From positions 3,968,001 through 4,032,000 of the forward strand of contig BRXU01000001.1 of NCBI GenBank assembly GCA_030267565.1: DNA of 64,000 bases, given 5' to 3'. Below are positions 1 through 12,123 of the stretch, piece by piece. The notes under the pieces are model-generated. The model ran no database searches, had not been told where the DNA came from, and saw nothing but the letters and a program-made list of their open reading frames with translations. Source of the stretch: Pleodorina starrii (taxonomy: Eukaryota; Chlorophyta; Chlorophyceae; Chlamydomonadales; Volvocaceae). Both the position numbers and the translations under genes were made by a program. The stretch's first letter is position 1. Every line of letters begins with the position of its first letter.

Positions 1-2779
1 AGGCATGTGGCGGGGGCCCCAACCCCTTCTTCTTGTGAGAGAGAACCACACGCACACGCGCCCACACAGCCAGCCCTTCCTACACCCCCCCCCACTCACG
101 GCCCATCAACCCCGAATGCCCTCCCTCCACCCCCACCCTCCCACCTCACCCCATATCGCTCCATCGCTTCTCCCTCCCTCCATCCCCCCTCCCTCCCTCC
201 GCTGCACCCTTGTGCTCACTTGTACACGCAGTAGGCCGACATGGCGTACCCCAGCGCGTTCTTGCAGTGCCCCGCCAGAGTGCGGCTCTCCAGTGCACGA
301 GACCGCTCGGAACGCAGCTCAGCCAGCTCCACCGCCAGCGTCCTGACCGGGTGGTGCGGTGCGGAGGAGAGGGGGGAAGGGGCATGGGAAGGGACGGCGC
401 ATGAGAAGGGATGGGGCAGGGGAGGGGCGAGGATGTGGCAGGGCAGGGAAGGGACGTGGCAGGGCAGGGAAGGAGCAGGGAAGGCCGCCTACGTCACGTC
501 ACCTCACTTCGGTTCTTCTTCATTTACGATTTCCCCCCAAGCGCACCTTCAGTCCCCCCTCACCCGCCTCTTCAGACTGCCTGACTGCCATTCAGACCTT
601 GCCTACCACGATCCAGCCGCCCCCCGCCCCTCCCCCGCCCCCCCAGCACTTACTTGTGCAAGCTCTCCAGCGACAACACCTCCGCCTCCAACACCCGGAT
701 CGTGTCCGCGGGGGTGGTGGGGTGACCCCACGACATAAGGCCCCCCACCATGCCCCCCAGCCGCGACGTCAGCGTCGACCCGCCGCGCCCGCTGCCGCCT
801 CCCCGCCCGCCGCTGCCCCGGCCTCCTCCTCCTCCGCCGCCGCCGCCCAGTCCCAGGCCGCCCAGCAGCGAGCCGGACGACGAGGAGCCGCCTCCGCCTC
901 CTCCTCCACCAGCCCCCAGGCCCAGCCCCAGCCCCAGGCCCCCCAGTCCCTTTCGCCCCTCCGCCATTCGGTCCATCTCCTGTCGGGCCAGCTCAATGCG
1001 CCGCCGCTTCTCCTCACACATCGCCTGAGCCTGTTGTGGAGGGGGGATTTGAAGAGTGAATTTGCAGCACTGAAACAAGAAACCCTGCGGACGTTGTAGT
1101 CTGAAGGTCGACTGGATCCCTGTCCCTCTTGTGGAGGGGGGCGGGAGGGGGAAGAGTGAGCTGAGGTCAAGGTGCTGATGGGTGGGTCAGGGAGTGACAT
1201 GATGGGGGGCAGGATGATGGAGGGGTACAGCAAGCACAGGGGTGGAGGGATGTTGCGAGGGGGGCAGGAGGGGCTCGGAGGGATGACGGGGGGAGGGGCG
1301 AGGGATCGGGATACAGTAATGGAGGGAAGCAAGGAAGCCACACCTCGGCCCCCTCCGCACCCTCCGCACCCCTCCCACCACACACCACACACACACACGC
1401 ACCTGGCGGCTCTGCTCCTCCATGGCCACGATCTCAAACGCCTCCACCGGCCTCACGAACAGCGACAGGTAGGAGTAGGGGAAGGACACTGCGGCGTACC
1501 CTGACAGCACCGCGATCATCCAGGTGCCCAGCACCCCCACGCGGCTGATGGCCTGGCGCATGTGGAACACGCCGTCCGTGGCGGGGGGCACACCCGGCAG
1601 GTAGTTGCCCAGCCGCCAGAAGCAGTACATGAAGGCAAGCCAGAAGAGGCCGGCGCCCACCGCCACCTGGCTGCGGCGCAGGGAGCCTGAGGGAAGGATG
1701 CGGGGGGGAGGGAGGGACGGGAGGGAGAGAGGTAGGAGAGGTGGTGGGTGGTGAGTGGGTGGTGAGTGGGGGGGTGGCGATCAGGGAAAAGTGAGCCAAT
1801 CCACCACTACCAGCGGACCAGCCCTCCGGTTACGGTCCCCTGCTGTTAGCCCACTCTCTCTCATCCCCCCAACGCACACGCATATGCACATACACCCACC
1901 TGCGCTGGCCAGCAGGCGGTAGCTGTGGTAGTACGGCAGTACGCCCAACAGCAGCGTCAGCATCCCCCACACGTTGAGATACCACGCCACCCGCCGGAGC
2001 CTGGCCGGGATGTGGACCGTGGGGGGGGGCAGGTGGTGGTGGGTATGAGTGTGGGTGTGGGGTCAGAGGGTGGGGCGAGATGGGCTTGTAGTTTGTGCGG
2101 AGATGGGGCTTCTAGTCTGTGTGGAATAAACGATGTGGGTTGCACATGTGTGGAGTTGGGCTGCAGAACGTGTGGGTTTCGGGCTCGGCTTGCTGTCTGG
2201 GTCCTTGGCAGCCCGGCGTGTGTTCCTTTGCCTGCGGATGCGGGGGTGTGTGTGCTTGGGACGGCGAGCGGCTGAATGCAGCATGGCAGAGTTTAGGAGG
2301 GTGGTTGTGGCGGGGGGAGGGCTGCATCGGTGGATAGGCGTGTGCCTGTCTTGGGGAGGTGGAGATGTTTCAGGAGACGAGCACGAGGAACTCGAAGGCT
2401 TAAAGGGCGTGGGCGGCCCCCGAACCTGGACTAGGCGACTGAGCCCCAGTCCCCAGCCCAGGCCCAACCGCAGCCGGACGCACCCTGGGTCCATAATGTC
2501 GACGATCTCGAAGAGGACCAGGATGATGAAATTACAAGAGATAGCAAACACGATTGACCACAAAGCCTGGCCGGGCGGGGCAGGCAAATTTAAAAAGCCG
2601 CGACGGTGCCTCGGAGGGAAGATAGGGTCAATAATTCAGCGAAAAAAGTGATGACGCACCTGTACATGGTAATCACGCTCCTCTAAATGGTTGTAAAGGC
2701 TCCGATTGAGGAACCACCAGCCTACCAAGAAGCAGCTGCCGAAGCACAAAAGGGCAACAGCCAGTCCCAGCAAGTCCAT
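1..2779 (-). CDS. GTG1: Golgi pH regulator / GPCR-type G protein (GPHR/GTG family), 3' part outside window
   Basis: This family forms multi-pass anion channels or receptor-like proteins of the Golgi and endomembranes (GPHR in animals, GTG1/2 in plants). Exons on the minus strand are 2779-2660, 2566-2484, 2000-1900, 1686-1403, 1030-654 and 342-220, and all junctions keep phase. The ATG at 2779 opens a hydrophobic N-terminus (MDLLGLAVALLCFGSCF). Later segments follow the family order: WSIVFAISCNFIILVLFEIV, WGMLTLLLGVLPYY, then the conserved block with ISRVGVLGTWMIAVLSGYAA and FPYSYLSLF, an EEKRRRIELARQE helix, and GHCKNALGYAMSAYCVYK. The remaining C-terminal membrane part lies left of base 1. 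The start of exon 5 could be 1030 or 1024, both in frame. A Gly-rich insert of about 70 residues in exon 5 is unusual for the family. The gene is head-to-head with the phosphate transporter. Family assignment is firm; the symbol is by homology. Confidence 0.9.
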
Positions 2780-3944
2780 CGCTGCGCCTCACAGAAGTAA
2801 GAAACATACGAGAAAGCACTGGTGCTTGCAAGTCGCTATGGCTGAATGCCTTGGGTCCGCGCCGCTTTCAATTGTTCTGGAAACTTTGTGCGCGGCGTCT
2901 TTTGGACAAGCCCCATGATTTGGCGAGCTCGTTAATAATGATGTGGGATCAACTGAGCAAAGAGGCAATCACCATGTGCCGGACAGAGTTCAGAAATGCT
3001 GCATTTTTCTCCATACAATCCTTCTGAGCATCAAGCGCGTGTTCTTGGTGACATCGTAATAGCGAAGTTTGGAAGGGATCATACTCGTGCATGCGACGAC
3101 TGCGCTGCATGCTTCGATAGAACGACAGCCGCAACGGCTAACCAACGCAGCGTCAACCGCCAGTCACTGTGCAAGGCTGCGGGTGCGGGCTGCGGGGCAT
3201 GGGCAAGAGTATCACCATTACCAGAGCTAATTTCAGCATTATATTTAGAAGTTAAAATTTGAGTTGTTGCAACCAGGATTCTTAGGCTTGACCGAGGCGT
3301 CTCTCGACGCGGTTCGTACTGTGACATTCGCGGGGATTATTACAGGTTCGCGACTACCTTCGCAGGCTAGGCTTATCATACTGGAAGCTGACAACACCAA
3401 AGTATTAGGCTCAACTGTTACGCGGAGTAAGGCACGCCGTCGGTGTATTAAAAAATGGTTCAAGACGTACGTGCTGTCTTAGGACGAAGGTACGCGCCGT
3501 AGAAATAATTATGCAAGTTACTTTTTGCTTCTCATTTTACTCCGTAGTAGCTCAGTTGTGAAACCATAAGTGCCAAGAACCGGATTAGGGAGCGTTGGAG
3601 GCATCGCCGTACCTTTCATAGTGCAAAAGATGCTTAGGACGCCTACTCCTACTGATTCGTCAAAATTCTCATTCCTATACGTATCATTTTACTGGTGTCT
3701 TGCAGCATAATGCCTTGGTCAAACATGTGTACGCGAACTTGGCCATGTTAGGATGTAACGTGGTGTTTGCCGCCCTCAACGCGCTCAACCTGCGATCTGC
3801 GGCTTTTAATTCAAAATATTGTGTCTACAAGGATTCCCTCCTTCCGGTCGCATCTGCACGGCGCAGCCTCTGTCGCTCTCTCGAGGGACTTTGAGAACGC
3901 CCTCGGAAACGATAGCCGACGCAACCCAGCGCAGCTAGGCACAA
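2780..3944. promoter_or_regulatory. Shared upstream region of divergent GTG and phosphate transporter genes
   Basis: These 1,165 bases lie between two divergent start codons. The GC content is visibly lower than in the gene bodies, as at the other gene starts in the window. Open frames here are short, resemble no family I know, and overlap on both strands, so I read the interval as 5' UTRs plus a bidirectional promoter. I could not fix a TATA box or transcription start. Confidence 0.5.
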
Positions 3945-6900
3945 ATGGCAGTTTGGAGTGACTACACCTGGATTGTCGTTACAGGATGCTTAGCAGCGTT
4001 CTTCACGGTGAGTGAACAGAAGGCAACGCTCACGGCCGATTGCCAAGGACGGCCGCTGAGCAGTCAACCCCACCCGTTCTCTCCCGCAGGCCTACGGCAT
4101 CGGTGGGTAAATCGTGGCTATGTCTCGCAGCCTGACCGCTGTCCTTCGACGGCCTGACCGTTGGCCTGCTCGACGGTTAAGCAACAGACTGCAATAAATG
4201 CCCTGTCCTTCAAACGTCCCTAAATCCCCTGCGACATGGTCATATGACTGCCTTTAGGTACCCATACCACACTCATATGACGCCGTGTTAGTGACGGGCA
4301 GATCTCGCTGACGGATGGGGCGGATTCCGTGTTCCGAGACGGATCCTCTGTTCCCTGCCCTCCTTACAAACCTGAACCTTACTCATCCCGAGTCCGGGGC
4401 CCACCGTAACAACCATAACAAACCAGACTGCACCTTTTCGACAAAGATCTCCCCTTGTTGGAGCCCCGCCACCCGCCGCCAACCTCCACCACACCATTGC
4501 CTCACCGCTCTCCACCGCTCTCCGCCGCCCAGGCGCCAACGATGTCGCCAATGCCTTTGGCAGCAGTGTCGCCGCCCGTACTCTCAACATGCGCCAGGCG
4601 CTGCTGATCGCGGCGGTGTGCGAATTCAGCGGCAGCGTACTGCTGGGGGGAGAGGTGACACGCACCGTGGCGTCTGGAATAGCCAAGCTGGTGCGTGGGG
4701 GTCCATTGCGTTCCGCTTGATTCCGCTGTAATTCCGTGCCCTCCGCCCGTAGATTTAACCACACTTAAACCGTACTGAACCACGCGGCCGTAAACACACA
4801 CACCACACATACACAATACACGTAGGCGGCATTCGAGCGGGAGCCGGAGATGTACATGTACGGCATGTTGTGCGCGCTGGTCTCGTCCGGCACGTGGCTC
4901 ATCATCGCCACCTACCTGGGTCTGCCCGTCTCGACCACGCACTCAATAGGTACGTCTCGGGGGGTTGTACGGCGGCGGCGTTGTACGACGGCGGCGTTGT
5001 ACGACGGTGTTGTACGGCGGCATTCGCATCTGTTGGGCGCGGTTGCGGGGGTGGGGGAAGTGATGCGATGCGGTGTGTGATGCGGTAGGTGCACCGTGCA
5101 CGCTGCACACACACAATGCCGTACCTCGTACGGTGTGTATTTTGTCGTGTGTCGTGGGTGGGTTGGGGGGACATGTCATGACTCCTACCCGCCCTGCCCT
5201 ACCTGTCTGTCTGCCGCTGCACGCTGCACCGCATGTGCCCCCCCCGCTCACCCTTCGCAGCCGGCGCGGTGCTGGGCTTTGCATTCGTGTACGGCGGACC
5301 CCGGGCGGTGGTGTGGCTGCAGCCCTCGGAGGAGTTTCCCTACATGAAGGGCATGGTGAGAGAGGGCAGCATGCCATGCTTATATGCCATGCCATACCAT
5401 GCCACCCCTTCTCCCCGCCGTTTACGGGCTCCTCGCATCATATGGTTGACTCCCCTCCAGTGGATCAGAGAGAGTTTGAGCTATGAGTCGAGCGCTGAGG
5501 TGTCAGGTCCCCATCTCTTTCTTCCGCGTGAACCAACCGATACCGATCAACCGTTAACCGTCATCATCACCTGAATCGTCACCTCCGCAGGTGCCCATCG
5601 TGGTTTCCTGGTTTGTGTCGCCGCTGGTCAGCGGACTCGCGACCGCGCTCATGTTCTTCATAGTGCGAACCGCCATTCTGCGCCGGGAACGCAGCTTGGA
5701 GCTGACGTTCTGGGTGAGTTAATTTTCCCTGGTTTAATTTTTGGAGTTTTCGCACTTTGATTTGCAGAGTCTTCCGGAGTCCTAAAACCCTAAAACCTCT
5801 TCAAAAGTGTGGTTGTCTGATCGGCGAACGCTGCTGCCGCACGCGCACCACATAACAAGGCCCACCGGCGCACTTCCCCGTCCTCCCCGCCCCTGCCCTG
5901 GAGCTATAAGCCGATAACCTCCCTCCCGGGTGGCTGCTGTTGCCATCCTTACCAACTTTGAGACGAACGTTTTTGACAGCTTCGAACGTTTTTGACAGCT
6001 TCGTCTACCGGTAGTGCACTGCACACAAAACCCCCAACCCCCGTCCCCTGGGACACTCCCTCGACAGGCGCTGCCGGTTATTGTGATGTTTACCGTCTTC
6101 ATCAACGTGTACTTGGTGATCTACAAGGTACGGCAGGCGCCGTAAATGCCGTACAGCTTGGCCATGCGGAAACGCGCTACCTGCACCACACCAGCACCAC
6201 TTAACCCAGTACACACGAGTCCCCTCGTAATTCCGCACTGAAATTCCTGCTACTATATATATATATATGTATATATGCTGATGCTGTTGCGCATTCTGAC
6301 TGCCGTATATGTCGTACAGGGCGCCGACACGCGCATCTACTGGTCTTCCAGTAAGTCAGCCTGGGTGAGCGCCTGTGTGGCAGCCGGCTGCACCCTGCTG
6401 ACGGTGCTGGTCGGCATGCCACTTGTACGACAGTACGTCAACCGGGACGTCGAAGCCAGGTGGGTTCGGCGCAGGGTGGCTATCTTAACGAACGGCTATC
6501 TTAACGAACGCGACGGGGGAGCGGGTAGAGAGATTCAACACGCACTGCTCGGCGACTTCCAGCCAACCGTCAACCGCCAACTAACCCATAAGTTAGCAAA
6601 TACGGTATGTTTGGATGTGCTAACAACGACAACGCAAATGGCGCCGTGCAGCATTGCTCAGCGCCTGCCCACAACCCGACCGCCCCCGCCGGCACCACAG
6701 CCAAGCTCACACACGCCCCCATGCACACGCCCGCATGTGCATGTGCACGTGCACCCGATCCACAGGCGGCGGCAGCAGCACTCAGAGGTCGAGAGCTACA
6801 CGCGCGGCTCGGAACGCTACAGCCGTACAGGTGGCTGCGGCGGCACCGGCTGCCGCGTCAGCGGCACCAACAGCGCCGGCGGCAGCGGCCACCCGGCATG

Positions 6901-9900
6901 CAACCACAGCCTCCGCAGCGGCGGACCCTCGGCCGGCGGCGGTGAGGTGGGCCCCGCCGGCGCCGGCGCCGCCGCAGCGGCGGCGGCGGCGGCGACCACA
7001 GCCCAAGTACCCGGCCTCGCGAGTCGGTCTGTAGATTATCGTGCGGCGGGGAGGCAGCAGCAGGCCGGCCGACCCGCGGGTCACTCTCCGGCGTCGCCGC
7101 CACCGGGGCTTGCACAGTCGCCGTACGGCTCTTTCACGCGGTCGCAGCAGCCGGGTGGCGCGGCTGCAGCAAACGGACCGAATGGATGTCAAAGTCGCGC
7201 CCTGCCGAACTCTCCGACGGTGCTGCCACAGTTGCAGCAGCAGCAGTTGCAGCAGCAGCAGCACCTAGAGCGGCGGACGAGTGCGCGAGGGGGATCGCCG
7301 CCGCCGCCGCCTGTGCGGGGAGGCTCGGTGCCGCCGCTGCCGGTTCCGGAGGAGGAGGACGATGAGCCTGCGGAGGCGGAGGAGGTGGAGGTGCCGCCAC
7401 CGCCGCCGCCGCTGCCGCTGTCGTCCCTGAGGCGTCATCGTTCGTCTTCGTCATCGTCATCTGCGCCCCAACAAAAACAGCAGCAGCAGCAAGAGGCGCA
7501 ACAGCAATCGCAGCTGCAGCAGCATCAGCATCAGCAGAGCGATGTGGGGTCGCGGAGCGACGGAGGCGTCAGCGCCGGGTCTCAGGGCTCTGGTAGTACG
7601 GCGAGTACGACATCCGCAGTACAGCAGGCGGGCGTGCAGCTGCAAGAGACATCGCAGGGAGGGAGCGGACCGCAGCAGGCGCAGCAGCAGGAGCAGCAGC
7701 AAGCGACTAATCCGGGGGAATCCATGCAGCAACAGCAGAAGCAGCAGCTGCTGCTGCTGCCGCAGGAGCCGCCGCCTCAGCACGGACGGCAGCTACAGCC
7801 ACAGCAGCAGCAACCACTCTGGGATCAACAGCAGCTGCAACAGCAGCAGCAGCAACAACAATGGCTGCTTCTGCTGCAACAGCAGCAGCAGCAGCAGTGG
7901 CTGCATCATCATCAGCAACAGCAGCAACATGGACATGTTCATGAAATGCAAGTACGGCAGGGGTACGACCACGCGCGAGACTTGGGACCGGGCCAGGCGC
8001 TACAGCCACTGCAGCCGCAGCAGACGCAATTTCAGGTAGCCCAGCAATGGGCTTTGGCGCATCCGGACCAACAACACCTGTTCCCCAACCTGCAAGGGGG
8101 CCAGCTACAGGCCATGCTGCTGCAGCAACAGCTGCTGCTGCAGCAGCAGCAACAACAGCAGCCGCCAAATTGGCAGGGCCAGCAGCTGTACGTGCCGCAG
8201 CAGCTGTGGCAGCAGCAGCTCTTGATGATGCAAGAGCCACAACATTGGCAGCGGCAAGAGCAAGCACTTATGCAGCAACATCAGCCACAACAATATTTGC
8301 AAATGCAACAACACCAGCACTGGGGAATTGCTGGGCGGGCAGCAGCAGCAGCAGATCAGGCCGCCACAGCTCAAGGCGGAGGAGGATTTGAAGGAGGACA
8401 GTACGGCACCGGGCTGAACGTGTACGGCAGTGTCGGGCCGCGGCAGCAGCTGCTGTCCCCGCCTGGCCCTATCGCCGAGTCGCTCGAATGGGGCGCCGCG
8501 TCCGCACCGGCGGCGGCGGCGGCGGCAGCTCCCGGCGGCAGGAACGCGTACGACAAGGACACGGCTGGCGACGCCGACGGCGGCGTCGACGGCCAGGCTG
8601 GTGGTCACGTGCAGTGGCAGAATACTTTCGATCAACTCAAGGTAATGTCAGGGGCAGAGGGCGGGGGGCCATCTTCCGATATGAGGGCTACTGCTATGCA
8701 GGGCTGACGAGCCAGAGCCGCTGCTGTTGATTTACCACCGGTGGTGGGGCACTTCGGGCCTCAACGCAACGCCTGACTACCACCCCCGAAAACGGAGGGC
8801 GACTGATTACGGTACCTGCCGTTCGGCTTGATTACCGGCCCCCCTTCCCCTTCCCCTTGACACACAACCCTTTCTCCCCCCCATACGTGGATATCCCCCC
8901 CATCCATCATCCATCTATATAAAGGAGCATATCACTCCCTGACCCCCATTCATCCACCCATCCATCCGCGGTGCCGCCCTGCCCGCTGCCCTGTATGTGC
9001 CGTTCCGCTGCTGCCGTTCTGCCGCTGCTGCTGCTGCTGCTGCCGTACCTCCTCTCAGGCCATCGTACTTCACGGCACCAACGTGGACGTGCACCAGGCC
9101 ATCATCTCCGACCAGGTGGCGCAGCGGATCCACGCGCACGCCGAGGTGTTCGACCCGGCCACAGAGGACGCGTTCAAGTACCTGCAGGTGCGGGTAGCGG
9201 TAGCGACAGCGGTGGTGTAGCAGTGGCGGTAGCGGTAGCGTAGCGTAGCGTAGCGTAGCGGCAGCGTACCTTCCCTTTTGGGGCCAGGCAGGCAGGCCGG
9301 CAACACCGCGCCCTGCCCTGCCTCCCTGGTTGTTGCGGATGTCATGCATGGGCTTCGGGATCAATCCAGGGAAGGGTCGGTTAGGAGCCAGCCGTGCGCC
9401 GATCAAACCGGCGTGGGGAGCGGGGTAGCTAGAGTACGGAAGGATAGGAGTCGAGGTGGGGGTCTCAGCAGACTTGCCTGACGCCTTTTAGTTGCGCCAA
9501 CACCAACGCCGACGCCGCCTCGGTGTTACTTTGCTTCGGTAGTTTCGATGTGACTGTTTCGATATGACTGCTTCACTCCGATGCCTTTGCCTCAATTTCT
9601 TCACTGCGGTTTGTCTGTGTTTTTTGCGGTTTGTCTGTGTGTTCGGTCCCGGGTTGTGCGACAGGTGGTCACCGCCATCTGCGATTCGTTCAGCCACGGC
9701 GCCAACGATGTGGCCAACTCGGTGGGCCCCTTCACCGCCATCTGGTACATTTACCGCTTCCAGCGGGTGAGTGAGTGAGTGAGTGAGGAGCCTTGCAGGG
9801 GCGCGCGGACCACGGCAGTTGTACGGTAGTCGTACAGTTGGTCGTCACCGCTGCAATGTGCGCCGTACACTTGTGGCTCGTGTGTCGTACGTGTATATAT

Positions 9901-11767
9901 ATAACATGGGTGTCGCCCATCTACTGCACTCCCATAAAGGGTGGGGGAAAGGAGAGAGAGAGTGGGAAGAATAGCGCGTGTGCGTGTGTGTGTATGTGTG
10001 TCGTACAGTGCCAGCGAGTCCGCCCTTCAAAACATCTCCGCCGATTGCCCTTCCCTGGAGCTGATTTGGCCGCCTCTGCTGACCGGATCTGACACGATGT
10101 TTGGCCTGTGCTCTGGTGGTTGGTGTCTGGATCCAGATCGACTTCATGGCGGATCTGCCAATTTGGATCCTGGTTTTGGGAGGCGCTGGTATCGTCCTGG
10201 GCCTTGCGACCTACGGTGAGGGGGCGGCGGGTGGGGGTGGGTGGCTGGGTGTGTTTCAGTACGACAGTCCTCAACGCACAGATGGAGCAGAGATGGAAGA
10301 TGCGGTATGCACCGATAATAGGCTACGATATCCTGCCCTGTCCTGTAATGTCCTGCCCTGCCCTGTCCTGTTTAGGCCACAACATCCGGCCATGCTGTGC
10401 CCTGCTCTGCCCAATCCTGTCCTTAGGCTATAACATCCTGCCATGCCCTGCCCTGTCCTGTCCTGTTTAGGCTACAACATCATCCGCGCCATCGGGGTGC
10501 GCCTGTCAGCCATCACGCCCTCTCGCGGCTTCTGCATCGAGTTGTCGACGGCAATGGTGGTGGCGGTGGCGTCAAAGTACGGCCTGCCCGTCTCCACGAC
10601 GCACTGCCAGGTACGACAGTACGACAGTACGGCAGCACCACACACAGGTTCCAGCCACAACTCACCCTCGTAGCTGCCTTCTCTCCGAGCCCTAAAAAAC
10701 CCCAAAACCCTAAAACCCACACGCGCGTCCTATCTTTGCCTCCCTCTCCCATCCACGAGCGGGGGAACCCCGCAGACAAGACCCTCGGTCGCCTACGTCC
10801 CTCCGTTTGTACCCGACCAACAAACCCATGTCATCTGACGACGGCATACGGCCATACCGCATACATACACACACACGGCATCCGCTAATCCTCACCGCCG
10901 CCTCTTCTTCCCCTCCTGCCGCACTCCACCCCCCCCACCCCACCCCCTCCCTCTCTCCTCCCCTCTCTCTCCCCTGCCCTGGTGCACGACGGCGGCACTA
11001 CAGGTGGGCGCCACAGCCGGCATGGGCCTTATGGAGGGCTCCTCCGGCCTCAACTGGCGCCTCTCTATGCAGTTCTTCGCGGGCTGGGTGGTGACACTGC
11101 TGATTACGGGCCTTATGTCGGCGGCGCTGTTCGCAGCGGGAGCCTACGCGCCGTGCGTCCAGCAGAGTCGCCAACTCGAGCAGTACGAGAACGCGCTCAT
11201 GGAGCTCACGGAAAGGTAAGGTCGGGGCTGTGTTGTGGGGGCTGTGGCAGGTGTGTTGTGGCCGGGGTACGGCGTCGGGGCACGACATCGGGTTGCAAAT
11301 CTGCTTGTTTGGAGGGTGGGGGTCTGGGGCGTCTGCAGTGCCGCGGCACGTCACGTCCGCCACTCCCTCTCTCTCTCTCTCCGCCTTTTCCGCGGTTCGA
11401 GCTCCCGCCTCCGAAATTCATACATTCGTCCGTTCATTCATTCGTTCATACATTCGCTTGTTTAATCATTCATTTCCGGCACAGGGTAAACCTCCTGCTA
11501 AATCGCACCAACTTCGCCGCCCAAGCCGACCCAGCCACCTGGGGCAGCTTCAGCGCGGCGCTCAACGGAACGATCGCGGCGGGCATGGCGGCCGTACAAT
11601 TGTACGGCCAGGGTGGCTCGTCCAGCGCCTCGCGGCCCGTGCAGTACATCGACCCGAGCGTGCTGCTGGGCCTGGTCAACAGTACGATATCGTCGTACTA
11701 CAACAACTCGGTGCCGTATATTGGGGGCATGGGGGCCCAAGGGCTGGTGCTGCCGCGGCGGCCGTGA
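3945..11767 (+). CDS. PTB: PiT-family sodium/phosphate symporter (PTB / Pho89-like)
   Basis: Predicted plasma-membrane Na+-coupled phosphate uptake. Exons: 3945-4007, 4090-4102 (13 nt), 4533-4690, 4826-4949, 5261-5355, 5591-5713, 6068-6127, 6320-6459, 6766-8641, 9059-9187, 9665-9766, 10137-10215, 10471-10610, 11004-11215 and 11485-11767. They join to 1,199 codons including the stop. Both halves carry the PiT signature: [19 protein letters not shown] near residue 25 and [18 protein letters not shown] just after the loop. Each half also has the GLPVSTTH motif (at the ends of exons 4 and 13), and [20 protein letters not shown] follows in the C-half. The large loop between the halves (about residues 260-885, mostly exon 9) is Gln-, Gly- and Pro-rich, which is typical of algal PTB proteins but very long. 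Introns 8 and 12 have odd structures described in the findings. Regulation by phosphate starvation is likely from the family but no site was identified. Confidence 0.93.
5461..5499 (+). other. Possible 39-nt cassette exon in the phosphate transporter
   Basis: Inside intron 5 a segment is bounded by a good acceptor (cccctccag) and a weak GT donor (gtgtcagg). It is 39 nt, phase 0, has no stop, and would insert 13 residues between MKGM and VPIVVSW. Homologues join those two blocks directly, so the default transcript probably skips it. Confidence 0.3.
7196..8369 (+). repeat. CAG-rich polyglutamine region inside exon 9 of PTB
   Basis: Imperfect CAG/CAA runs encode many Gln stretches of 3-8 residues interspersed with Leu, His, Trp and Pro in the cytosolic loop. 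The same triplets also give long spurious frames on both strands (poly-Ala, poly-Leu, poly-Ser), which are shadows. Confidence 0.85.
9216..9262. repeat. GTAGC/GCGGTA short tandem repeat in PTB intron 10
   Basis: The units gcggta and gtagc are repeated head to tail just downstream of the exon 10 donor at 9187. It is a small intronic microsatellite. Confidence 0.7.
10319..10484 (+). repeat. Tandem degenerate copies of the exon 13 acceptor in PTB intron 12
   Basis: Four blocks repeat the pattern TAG-GCTACAACATC followed by CCTG-rich pyrimidine tracts. The copies begin at about 10319, 10373, 10424 and 10468. Only the last leads into an open, conserved exon (YNIIRAIG). The spacings are 54, 51 and 44 nt. 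Confidence 0.75.
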
Positions 11768-12080
11768 TGGGCTGGCGGCCGGGAAGCGCAGCTGGAAATC
11801 GACCTACAACGGCCTCAAGAGACGGTGTGTTATCACTTGCTAGGGAAGGGAGAACAGCGCTCAAGATGTGTGTGGGGGGGGGGTGAGAGGGGCGCGGCAC
11901 TGTGTGGCGCGTTTGTGGATCGTCTGGTGACAAAGGGGGCCGACATGGGGCTCCGGGAGGCTCCGGGAGGAGCGACGACGTTCTCGACGGTACCGAGAGG
12001 GAACGGGAGGGGGTGGACAGCACCGTTGGGTTCGGAGCCGCGACTCTCCGCCCGACCCCGACCCGTGGGTCGCTTTCAAA

Positions 12081-12123
12081 AGTGAGGCATCAAGTGGCGT
12101 GATACGCCACTTGATGCCTCACT
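12081..12123. repeat. Perfect 20-bp inverted repeat with 3-nt loop
   Basis: The arm AGTGAGGCATCAAGTGGCGT at 12081-12100 is followed by GAT and then by its exact reverse complement at 12104-12123. It lies about 310 bases past the PTB stop codon, so it may be in the 3' UTR or just beyond it. Confidence 0.9.

Noticed and set aside
6782..8635. Poly-Ala, poly-Leu and poly-Ser frames on both strands
   Set aside because: They are shadow frames of the CAG-rich PTB exon 9.
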